Under the pieces are notes generated by a model that was not told where the DNA came from, did no database searches, and saw only the letters and a program-made list of their open reading frames with translations. From the NCBI GenBank assembly GCA_963971405.1, contig OZ020491.1:15928855-15992854 (forward strand): a stretch of 64,000 nt of DNA. Direction: 5' to 3'. Positions 38,901-47,700 of the stretch are shown in pieces. The translations under genes were made by a program, and so were the position numbers. The stretch comes from Psococerastis gibbosa. Lineage: Eukaryota; Arthropoda; Insecta; Psocodea; Psocidae. Each line of letters starts with the position of its first letter. Positions within the stretch are counted from its first letter, which is position 1.

Positions 38901-41363
38901 CAAATCAAGTCTACTTCCTTGCAAACGCAATTTACAAACCCTCTTCCCCCATCTGGGCACACAAGCACCACATCTCCAATTTTTAACCGCCCCCCGTGAA
39001 GTTCTAGAACGGGAACTCAAAACACCGATGTATTCCCTTTGAAATCTGTTCTTCAAATCAACCCTTACATTATGCAAGTAGTTAATACGGTCCACTTCAT
39101 CATCATCTTCTTCTTCATTATCATCATCATCATCTACTTCATAATCAATATCATGATCATCATCTTCTTCATAATCAATATCATTGATCATCATCTTCAT
39201 AATCAATATCATGATCATCATCTTCTTCAAAATCAATATCATCATCAAAAACTTTCATATTGGGTGAATTGAAATATACTTCACAAAATTTTAAAGCCAT
39301 TACATAATTTCCATCTTCCTTAATCGGAATATCGTAGCCAAATGTGCTGTGAACTACTGATGAACTAAGGCAATATAGAAACATAGTGCTCTTATCAAAT
39401 GACCTGTATAAGCATGCTGCTGACAATGAACGCAAATCCCGTCACTATCGCGACTATATAGAGTGTAAAAAGCGTTATCGTAAAATGGTCCGAAACGCAA
39501 GAAAAGAATATAACACAGGTCTTATAGGTAATGCTCCAAACCCCAGCAAAGCAGCTTGGCAGATTGTCAACAAGGAGAGGAAGATGCCTTTAAAGAAAGT
39601 CTCAGCAAATAGCCCTGATGATATCAATAATTTCTTTGTCGACTCAGTAGCGAATGTTGTTGACCAAATTCCAGTATCAGGAAGAAATCCGACTGATAGG
39701 GTGCCGAGAGCAGCAACAAGATTGCAAAACTGGAAGGCAACTTCCCCATTGCAAATCACAAAGATGGTCAAAGGCTTTAAAAATTCCGAAAGTCCTGATG
39801 TGTATGGGCTGTCCCCTAAACTGCTTAAATTGGTGATTGACATACTAGCTGAGCCAATCAGCATTGCTTTAAACGCCTGCCTGCAAGCTGGAGTATTCCC
39901 AGATGAGCTAAAAATGTCCAGAACTATTCCCGTTTTCAAAAAGGGTGATTCCAGCTCATTAGCAAATTACAGGCCAATTTCCATTATACCCACAATAGCC
40001 AAAGTTTTCGAATCTGTCAGGAATTGTCAACTTATAGAATACTTGGAAACAAACAGTTTGCTCAACCCAAACCAACATGGGTTCAGAAAAGGCAGATCAA
40101 CCACAAGTGCCCTCCTTTCACTGGCAAAGGAAATTCTGAATACTTTTGAAAATGGCCACTCCCTATCACTCACCCTATGTGATCTTAGCAAAGCTTTTGA
40201 TTGGGTAAATCACGAGGTTCTCTTGGACAAGCTAAGGAAATATGGATTAGATGGGGTGGTGCATCAGACATTTACCTCATACCTAGCAGGCAGGCGTCAA
40301 TGCGTGACAATACTTGGGGCAATTTCAAAATGGCTGCTTGTCAAATATGGTGTACCCCAAGGCTCAGTGCTGGGTCCTACACTGTTCTTAATCATGGTGA
40401 ATGATTTAGGCCTCCAGACCCTGCTATTTGCTGATGACACAACCATACATTGCAGGGGCCCCTCCCCCACTGAAGCCCGATTGTTGGCAGAGGCCTTATT
40501 GGCCGAAGTCAAACAGTGGTTCGAAGACAACAAGCTACTGCTCAATGACGAAAAAACACAAAAAATGACTTGTTCCCTTCAAACAAGAACCCTAAACATC
40601 GAGCGTGATAATGTAAAACTGTTAGGCTTCACTGTGGATTCCATGCTGACTTGGTCCGCACACTGTGAACTGCTGTGTAGCAAATTATCAAAAGTAGTAT
40701 TTCTACTAAGAAAGCTAAAAAATTTGGTTACCCAGCAGTATTTGGTTGTGGTGTATCATGCTCTTTTCCACAGCCATATAAACTACGGTATACTCATCTG
40801 GGGCCACTCGCCAGGAGTGGCTGATGTCCTTTTACTTCAAAGAAAGGCTGTCAGAATAGTGGCGTCTGGTGGCCGGAGCCGGACTGCAAGCCTCTATTTA
40901 CGTCTATGGGTATACAAACAGTGTACAGCCAGTATATTCTCTCTTGCTTACTGTACGTAAAAGCTAATGTAGAGCGTTTCGCAGAGAGAAGTACTGTTCA
41001 CTCCCATAACACAAGAAATGCTCACCGGTTGGATTTGCCCAGATGCAGGCTAACTAAGTCCCTTGCATCGTTCCCAAACTCGGCAATCAAGTACTACAAT
41101 GCGTTGCCCACCGATTTGGCGAATAAAGATTTTTCAGAATTTAAGGTCGCTGTAATAAGCAAGATGAAGAAATGTCCACTGTATGGCTTGGACGAGTTTA
41201 GGGAAATAAATTGGGATATAATATAATCACATACGGCCCCCTCCTTTCCATTTAACGTGTGCTGTTGCATAAAATTTGTTGTTGTTCTATATTCTTAACA
41301 CTGGTAGATAGATTACACCCGCTTTGGACGCCGTCAATCCCACCTTGGTGGGTCACTGACAAA

Positions 41364-41397
<34 letters not shown>

Positions 41398-44300
41398 GGT
41401 GGTATCGTTCTTCGTGTATCTTCCATGCTAATGTATATGCAAATATTGCTTAGAAACTCACTGTCCTGTCACGGTCGCCAAAATGTTAAAACGCAGGTTA
41501 TTTAATCATATAATTACTAAAAATCAAACTTATATTTTTTAAATCGTCATCTTTATTTTTCTTTCTACCAACTAAAATTGAATTACCGAATGTAAACAAA
41601 CAAACTAGCCGACAAACGGAGGACTATTTTCCAAGTTCTCACAATAATCGTCGACACACAATTTTGCGATTGTCGTCCAGGAAACATTCGGGTTTGTGGT
41701 ACTATTTATTCGGCATCGGATTCTGTTCACCAATGTTTGATTAAGTCTTTCATTTACTCCATTTGACTGAGGGCAATCAACTGATGCGAATAGAAGTTGA
41801 ATCCCTCTATCATGGATATATGATTGAAAATAATTGGAGCTAAGAGCTCCATAACGGTCGCTAAGTAGAATACCAATATTATTTTCTTTTAATATTGGCG
41901 CGATCAATTTTACCATATCATTGGCAGTCTGCCCATTTGAGGTTCGGATCCATGCAAACCTGGTAAAGTGATCTACAAGTAAATGAATATATCTGTGATT
42001 AGATTTGTTTCCACTAAATCCACCTATTGTGTCAATAGACATGATGTGAAATGGGTATTCAGCGGGACCTAATTTTGATAATTTCCCAATTGGTCGGCTC
42101 TTTCGAGTTTTATTTTGTATGCATGTACTACATGACCTACAAAACTTTTTAATAGTTTTATCCATGTTTTTGAAATAATAACTAGATTGTAAATGTTGTG
42201 CTACTTGATTGGCACCAATATGACCATAAAAACCGTGTATCTTGTTTACTAAATGTAACCCAAATTTTTCTGATACAAAGATTCTTTTCCGGTTGTTTAT
42301 CACTTTAAAACTGATTTCACCCTCTTTCAAAACTTGATGGGAGTCGTCAATCTCCTGTTTGTTTTCCTCTTGGTCATTAATTATATCTTCCATCTGAATT
42401 ATATTTACGACCGCTATGCAATCGTCGCTACTTTCAAAACATTCCAAAACAGGGTTTCTAGATAATGTGTCGGCTTCTATATTATCCTTACCAGCTCTGT
42501 ATATTATTTTAAAGTCATATTGGGACAGATACAACATTAGATCTCCCAGTCCTTCATCAGTCCTCGATTTAGTTCTTAAATTGACCAAAGGCTTATGGTC
42601 AGATAAACCAAGAATGGTTTACCAATTAGATAATGCTGCCAGTATAAAATCGCTTCTTTTATAGCTAAACATTCCAAATACATAATTTCTTTTTTTGTTT
42701 GGCTTGGGGTAAGTTTCTTGGAAGAAATACCCAACTGGATGTAAAGTACTATCTTCTTGAACTTGTTTCAAAACTGCTCCCAATCCTAAGTGACTTGCAT
42801 CTACTTCCAGTACTACATCTTTATTACGGTCATAAATAGCTAGAATGGGTGGAGAACATAAGCACTCTTTTTATTTTTCAAACGCTGTTTCACATGCAAT
42901 GGTCCAAAGAAACTTCTCATTCTTCCGCAAAAGATTATGCAGTGGAGTCAACCGTTGTTTACAGTGATCAATAAATTTATGGTAAAAATTTATTTTTCCT
43001 AATAGTTGACGAACCATTTTTCTTGTTGTAGGGCGCTGAAATTTTTTTATAGCAGTAAGGTTATCATTCATTGGGCTAACGGTACCATTTTCAATTACAT
43101 GACCTAAATATTTAACTAAATGTGTAGCAAAAAAACATTTTTGTAATTTCAACTTAAATCCTTCCTGGCGAATAGCTTCCAGTACCAACTGAATATGCAT
43201 TAAATGGTCCCCTAATGTTTTTGAAAATATCAAAATATCATCGATATAATTAACACAAAATGTTGAGAGTTTATATTTTCTCAAAATATTTGAGAGGATT
43301 CTTTGAAAGATCGCAGGAGAATTTTTATACCCAAACGGTAATACTTTCCATTGCCAGTGACCTTTTTGAGTGATAAAAGCAGTCTTCATTCTGTCATCTT
43401 TTTTAAGAGGGATACCCCAGAATGCTGAATTTATATCCAACGCAGTAAACCACTTACAATCCCCCACACTAACCACCAAATCGTCTATTCTCGGAAAAGG
43501 TTGGCTTTCAGGTACAACAATCTTATTAAATTCGCGAAAATCTATACACAAGCGAGTACGTTTGCCATCTTCCCTTTTATATGCTAGAGTAACGGGAGAC
43601 GCAAAGGGTGAGCTGGATTCCTCTATTAAATCATTCTCAAGAAGTTTACTAATTTTTTGATCAATTTCATGTCGGTCAGGAAAAGAGCAGCGGTATGGTT
43701 TCATAGAAATATAACGATCTTCTTTAAGTTTTATGGATACTTCTTGATTTTCAACTCTCCGCCCGACATCATATTTATTCGAAGCGAAGATATCGCTATT
43801 TTGATATAGCATGTCAGATATTTTTCTCTGACTTTCACCATCTAAATGAGATAAATCTGACAAGTTCTCATTTAGATTAAGTTCAGGTGTCGCCAGGTTC
43901 TTATTGCCCTTCTCCGAAATTATAGGCTCGCTAATAGAAAACTCACTTCCATTGATCCGTTGTTTAATATGCAAACTTTCATCTTGGATCATTTTAAATT
44001 TCTGTATCGCGTCTAAACCCAATAATAAGCCACAATGAAATTTATCATTCTTTACAACGTGCACATTGAGTGTGTCTTCAATTTTACCGATTTTCAAGTG
44101 CAAATTTGCCCGGTTCTTGCAGAAGTCCGCACCCCCTAAACTTCTTAAAACCGTCCGGTTTCCAATTAGTTTTGATTTCAGTAGCCGAACAAGTTCTTCG
44201 TTTACTAACGAACATGTTGAACCACTGTCATAAACTGCAGTTATCAATTTATGTTTGTTAACAATAACTTTAACCTTTAGCAGTGGAGGTGGGGTACTTC

Positions 44301-47228
44301 TGTCCGGGCCTCTTAGTTTTTTTCATTTTGTGAATAATCAGCACTCATCTCCTCCGTTACATTCATGATCATTATTTTCTGTTTAGTATCTTTATTCCTG
44401 CAGAACTGAATAGGGTGATATCGATTTTTATATCCAAGCCCATCACAAATTGAGCACGGTTTCCGTACTCCCTCTGTAGCCTTAACATTATCAAAACGTT
44501 TATTATCTTCAGAAAATTTTTCATATGATTTTTTTTAAAATCCGTACACATTCATTTTCTTCAGTTCTTGTTGTAAATCATCAAAAGTCTGAATTTTTTC
44601 TCGGTCTAATTTATCTTGAGTCTCCAAAGGCAGTGTTTAAACTATTTGATATACTCTAAACATTTCAGGCATATTTTTGTCGGCATTTAACAATAAACGT
44701 TCCTTTTTTACAGCAAAATCAAACAATGAACCACCTATGTACTTAAAACCAAATGCTGTACGAATACTTTCCCAATTTCTTTTTTCGTAAACAACTAAGA
44801 ACGAATTTTTCCAAAGTTCCCAATTATTCAATGACAGCTTACCAGCAAGTTACCATTCCATTACATTTTTATCAAGAAAGAATTTTAAAGCTTCAATTTT
44901 TTTAGTCTGATCAACGATTTTGTAACGCATTCATTCTTTTTCAAATGTTTCTATCCACGATAGAGCCTCTGGTTTACCATTAAACTTCTCTACCAAAAAT
45001 TTCCTTTCAACATCTAACAAGCTAATTTCATTAAAGGAAGTAATTTGGGATTCTAATTCCCGAATACGTCTCATTAATAATGATTCTGTCATGTGCAAAG
45101 AACTATCTCCTACTTCCTTTGTGACATTGGCATCTTCAAGTTTCTGTTCCTCAAGGTAAATTTCGTCCATAGAAAAATTGCCATGTTCATCAAAATACGT
45201 TCTTTGAAGGTCCTCGGTGCATAGAATAGAGACTTTTCGATAGACTCCAATTTTTGAAACACTGTTACAACTACTCACGATAGTTTTTACTTTCAACAAC
45301 TCGTAATGAATCGACAAATCCCGTAGATGTTCTGGAATTGTAAACCAAGTTTCTTTGTCTCCAGATAAAGCGTGGATTTCATATTGTCCTTCAGTTTCCT
45401 TGACAATGTGTACATGTAGTTCCGCCATTGTTATTGTTTTGAAGGTATTCAATTTGTAATAAATCAGTACGACGTTATACGATTCAATCTATAAAAGATA
45501 TATTATATTGTTACATAATCACAATTATAATACATTACAGACAAATAAAAGATAAAAGAAGAAAGATGTTTTACATACCTATAAAAGAATTGAATAACAG
45601 TCATTTTCAACATCTCTTTAGGCATAACACCATTTTGTAAGTCATAATAATAATAATGGAATAATAGGATAAACTAAGCATAATGAATAATTATAAATAT
45701 GATAATAATTTATAATTTACATATATGTAATGTGTGTATGTATCTATGTATGTACGAGTACGTATATCGATTTTAGGAATCACTAACTTCCGTAGATATA
45801 GAAAGAAAGAAAGGAAATTGTCTTTATTTTTCATGTGGGCGAATTTTGGACCTTTCGGCCCACTCTTACAATTAAGGGCAAACCGGAGTCGCCGATATTC
45901 CATTTCTGTGCAAACTTTAATTTCTCATGAAATATGGAACGCAGAACAATGAAAAAATGCTGAATGGCAAGAAGAATTTTTTCTCCTAATTTTGATATAT
46001 AGTGTGTTGCAATCATCTATACCGATCGGCTATAGTTAGTGAACTTGATACGGAAAAAAATAACGGTCACTCAGGAGTTCAAGTTGAAGGAGTTCATCAA
46101 CTGTGGCGAATTGGGGTTAGTTAAAGCCACATACTATGCATCAAAATTAGGGGAAAAAATTCTTCTTGCCATTCAACATTTTTTCTTTGTTCTGCGTTCC
46201 ATATTTCACGAGAAATTGAAGTTTGAACACAAAATGGAATATGGGCGACTCCGGTTGGCCCTTAACCCACGATATTATCCGATTTTAATAAAACTTGGCA
46301 CAAAAATTTATCGTAAAAATGTCTTGATCAAGATTGTTAACCAGCATGAAATTTTCCGGAAGTCGAACATGGGTCGCCGTCTCAATAGGTGGATAATCTC
46401 CCTAAAATAACTGCATTAAGCCAGAGATTTCAAAATATTTTGTAAGCAAAGCCGGCCTGGGTATTTTAGGCTTAAACAGGCCTGCTTTGTTGCTAAATGT
46501 GCAGTTTGTGTAAAAAGTAGCGGCTCCCTGGATTAATAACTTATTATTTTATTTTAGGAGGCGATTCTTGGTCCAAATGACTATGAAGTTGGACTGTCAC
46601 TGGGCCATCTCGCGAGTCTCTACAACTACCACATGGGCGAGTACGATAAGGCAATTCATCTCTATCTCCGATCCATTCAAATTAGTAAGTTTGTTTAAGG
46701 TGTCTTTCATGTCTAATCAAGTTACTAAGTTAGTTATTGCGTCCAGGCATTAAGCTGCAAATTTCTGAAAATTAACTTCTGAAAATGCGTACCTTCCCTT
46801 GTCATTATAGTGTCAAATCATGTCTGATCAGGCGATCCATCCAATTGACTCTTCTCACGAATATGCTGGTAGAGACCTTATTTTGTACTTGATAATTTAG
46901 AAACTATGGAGATTAAAGGGGCTTCATGAGTGACAGTAAGTTTTGCAAAGTTAATAAAGGTACTAATATATATATGGTTATTATTCGTTTATTTCCAGGC
47001 CTAAGACTGTTCGGTCCCGGGTATTCTGGTCTCGAATACGACTACAGAGGTCTCATCCATGTCTACACACAGCTAGATCAACGCGAAAAAGTGACTGAGT
47101 ACTCGGTCCTGTTGAGTACGTGGCGCCTGCATCGCAACTCCGATAATCCATCTTCAAAAATGATTACTGCCAGAGAGCCGCCTCGGCCCATTGCTGAAAT
47201 TTTAAACCAAGTCTTCAATATTTCTTAG
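26030..47228 (+). CDS. APPBP2: APPBP2: amyloid-protein-binding protein 2 (PAT1), TPR protein
   Basis: Ten exons: 26030-26176, 26470-26583, 27923-28046, 32962-33088, 34122-34290, 34737-35000, 36437-36695, 37295-37479, 46558-46684, 46999-47228 (1746 nt, 581 aa; human 585). Every junction is GT-AG and in phase. A TGA lies in frame just upstream of the ATG. Diagnostic blocks include [80 protein letters not shown] and [15 protein letters not shown], all in family order and spacing. Residues about 230-530 are TPR repeats. In mammals the protein binds microtubules and the basolateral signal of APP, and is a CUL2-RING substrate receptor for C-terminal degrons. The 21-kb span is due to TE-loaded introns, above all intron 8 (9.1 kb). 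Confidence 0.96.
26797..27780 (-). mobile_element. 5'-truncated LINE in APPBP2 intron 2
   Basis: An open 322-aa minus-strand frame (27765-26797) carries [62 protein letters not shown] and the long C-terminal tail to [14 protein letters not shown]. The catalytic FADD is intact and the frame is unbroken, so it is the youngest of the three copies of this lineage in the window (others at 8.2 and 14.6 kb). It is truncated at RT motif B. Antisense to APPBP2; its 5' end lies about 140 bp before the exon 3 acceptor. Confidence 0.88.
28617..29660 (-). mobile_element. LINE remnant (jockey-type RT) in APPBP2 intron 3
   Basis: Minus-strand frames 29578-29102 ([50 protein letters not shown]) and 29055-28618 ([31 protein letters not shown] end) give the back half of a jockey-like RT. 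The catalytic box is YEDD in place of YADD. Frameshift near 29.1 kb. It begins next to a simple-repeat zone at 29.8 kb. Confidence 0.85.
29812..30030. repeat. Simple repeats: (ATT)n, poly-A, (ATT)n
   Basis: (GAT/ATT)n at about 29813-29859, an A run of about 27 bases at 29900-29926, and a second (ATT)n at 30008-30030. Probably slippage products of retrotransposon tails. Confidence 0.85.
30905..31150 (+). mobile_element. tRNA-derived SINE sequence split by a palindromic MITE
   Basis: GTCTAGCGGTTA (A-box like) lies directly left of the palindrome at 30972-31111, and AGACGATGCCCCGGCAAGGC lies directly right. Together these match the uninterrupted SINE head at 37791 (GTCCAGCGGTTAAAACGACG...). An inverted piece of the SINE's B-box region (GGACTTGGTGGGATTTACAC) lies just upstream at 30928-30950. 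This supplies an empty-site comparison for the MITE insertion. Confidence 0.65.
30972..31111. mobile_element. Palindromic MITE (GGCG family) inside a SINE
   Basis: Arms of 63 bp with two mismatches (both at bases 4-5). Shared end and core, but the 25-bp middle (CTCGTTTTGCACCGTGAGCG...) differs from other copies. The loop is in the opposite orientation to that of the 23645 copy. APPBP2 intron 3. Confidence 0.9.
32228..32539 (-). mobile_element. Tc1/mariner-like transposase fragment
   Basis: The minus-strand frame reads [20 protein letters not shown] and [14 protein letters not shown], the second helix-turn-helix of Tc1/mariner transposases. No DDE catalytic part is visible. In APPBP2 intron 3. 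Confidence 0.7.
33778..33946 (+). mobile_element. LINE C-terminal fragment in APPBP2 intron 4
   Basis: A 54-codon open stretch ends in TEALTQ-stop; the phrase [20 protein letters not shown] resembles the extreme C-terminal tail of CR1/jockey-type ORF2 proteins (rows of basic residues then FYT..E.L). Short, so the assignment is tentative. Confidence 0.4.
34430..34655 (-). mobile_element. LINE 3' fragment in APPBP2 intron 5
   Basis: Homologous to 21860-22070 over about 200 bp on the same strand. It fills half of the 446-bp APPBP2 intron 5, ending about 80 bp before the exon 6 acceptor. Confidence 0.75.
37779..37880 (+). mobile_element. tRNA-derived SINE head
   Basis: Has RNA polymerase III A-box-like TGGTCCAGCGG and B-box-like GGTTTGAATCTC at tRNA spacing. 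The anticodon-like and T arms can still pair, but the acceptor arms cannot pair fully, so it is a SINE rather than a tRNA gene. In APPBP2 intron 8, before the LTR nest. Confidence 0.6.
38037..38294 (-). repeat. 3' LTR of the Ty3/gypsy-type element
   Basis: Direct copy of 45455-45721. It runs from TTGTAATAAATCAG to AATTTATAATTTACA as read on the plus strand. Relative to the other LTR it lacks about 10 bp (near 38147) and has a handful of substitutions. Confidence 0.85.
38720..38880 (-). repeat. 3' LTR of the BEL/Pao-like element
   Basis: 161-bp direct copy of 41484-41643 with TG...CA ends. A purine run (minus strand) lies immediately inside at 38881-38892, as expected for the plus-strand primer next to a 3' LTR. 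Confidence 0.9.
39095..39260 (-). repeat. GAT/GAA-rich low-complexity tract
   Basis: Imperfect trinucleotide/hexanucleotide repeat that reads on the minus strand as runs of Asp and Glu. It lies in the remaining coding part of the BEL/Pao-like element. Slippage expansion is the simplest explanation. Confidence 0.7.
39355..41397 (+). mobile_element. 5'-truncated non-LTR retrotransposon inside the BEL/Pao-like element
   Basis: A 524-aa plus-strand frame (39386-40960) followed by a second frame (40906-41226) gives a CR1/jockey-like reverse transcriptase: [64 protein letters not shown] few residues are missing between NDL and FADD, and one frameshift near 40.93 kb breaks the C-terminus. The 3' end is a (TTGA)n tail at 41364-41397. 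Upstream frame homology stops near 39355, which marks the 5' truncation. The N-terminal block (ELRQYRN..VLL.NDL) matches the copy at 63.25-64.0 kb, so they are the same family. Confidence 0.88.
41484..41643 (-). repeat. 5' LTR of the BEL/Pao-like element
   Basis: 160-bp direct copy of 38720-38880. The tRNA primer site lies just inside at about 41465-41481. Confidence 0.9.
45455..45721 (-). repeat. 5' LTR of the Ty3/gypsy-type element
   Basis: Direct copy of 38037-38294. Because the element reads on the minus strand, this right-hand copy is the 5' LTR and should hold the element's promoter. The gag reading frame begins a few bases inside it. Confidence 0.85.
45790..46420. repeat. Inverted repeat next to the LTR element
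   Basis: 45870-46010 and 46128-46262 are inverted copies (AATATGGAACGCAGAACAA, GAATGGCAAGAAGAATTTTT, ATGGAATAT). A fragment at 46265-46395 matches 47583-47690 (GATATTATCCGATTTT, AACTTGGCACAAAAATTTAT). The same dispersed repeat is interrupted by the gypsy element: its other half is at 37960-38036 (CATGACCCCCTGAG). Confidence 0.7.
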
Positions 47229-47394
47229 TTGGTTTGTTATTACTAGGGATACTAGACATTTTATTTGCTGTTAACTTCTGTTATGCATTATGCGCTATCG
47301 CCATCAAAAATGGTTCCGTCTTGTATAGTCGATTGTGTATTTTATAGGTCAGATTCACATTGATGTCGGTTCTATAGATTCTTCTAAGCGTATA

Positions 47395-47700
47395 CCATAC
47401 CCTAGAAGTTATCCGAACTTTAAGTTTAAGTTTTGTATGGAGATTTCATCTACCAATTGAGACGGTGACCAATGTTCGACTTCCGGATAATTTCTTTCTA
47501 ACTTTTCATTTGATGACCCCCTGAGCCATAAACCTCTCCCCTTTCAAAATGTTATCTATGTTTATTGTATATCGATTTTAGGAAACACTAGATATTATCC
47601 GATTTTGATGAAACTTGGCACAAAAATTTATCATGTAAATGTCTCGATAAACTTCGTTAACCGGCTAGATCCGCTATTTTGATTCACGATGGCGGTCAGT
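47395..47700 (+). repeat. Dispersed repeat, uninterrupted copy
   Basis: Carries ATGACCCCCTGAG, ATATCGATTTTAGGAA and the GATATTATCCGATTTTGATG block in one piece. The same order is found split across the LTR nest (37960-38036 then 45765 onward), so it serves as an empty-site reference. Confidence 0.6.

Larger units (their letters stand above)
38720..41643 (-). mobile_element. BEL/Pao-like LTR element inserted in the gypsy integrase
   Basis: Two LTRs of 160-161 bp (38720-38880 and 41484-41643), TGTTAAAACGC...AAGTTCTCACA, differ at only about five positions. The 5-bp target duplication ATAAT is exact (38715-38719 and 41644-41648). On the minus strand the 5' LTR (right) is followed by a primer site TGGCGACCGTGACAGG, complementary to the 3' end of a tRNA, probably tRNA-Arg. 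The 3' LTR is preceded by a polypurine run AGGGGGGAGTA. The retained internal coding (38.9-39.3 kb, minus) reads as a pol C-terminus ([13 protein letters not shown], then KIGDVVLV in the next frame), which resembles the BEL/Pao DUF5641 tail. The rest of gag-pol is gone and a LINE occupies its place. Confidence 0.85.
38037..45721 (-). mobile_element. Ty3/gypsy-type LTR retrotransposon, nearly full length but disrupted
   Basis: Two direct LTRs, 38037-38294 and 45455-45721, are about 97% alike apart from a 10-bp indel. TATAT lies on both outer sides (38032-38036, 45722-45726), a likely target duplication. Minus-strand order is gag (45452-44931, 44831-44637), a Cys/His knuckle near 44.45 kb (CSICDGLGY...), protease with DSGS (44220), RT with YIDDILIF (about 43.24 kb), RNase H, then integrase (42588-41644) with the zinc-binding HHCC region and the DDE-type core. 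In-frame stops sit at 42871-42873 and 42619-42621, and integrase is split by a second LTR element; its frame resumes at 38719 and ends at 38333. No TGG-type primer site follows the 5' LTR. The element is dead but young; it lies antisense in APPBP2 intron 8. Confidence 0.9.

Noticed and set aside
38820-39435. Acidic minus-strand protein as a host gene
   Set aside because: It lies between LTRs and reads as a pol tail plus a GAT/GAA low-complexity tract, and runs into the LTR and the LINE.
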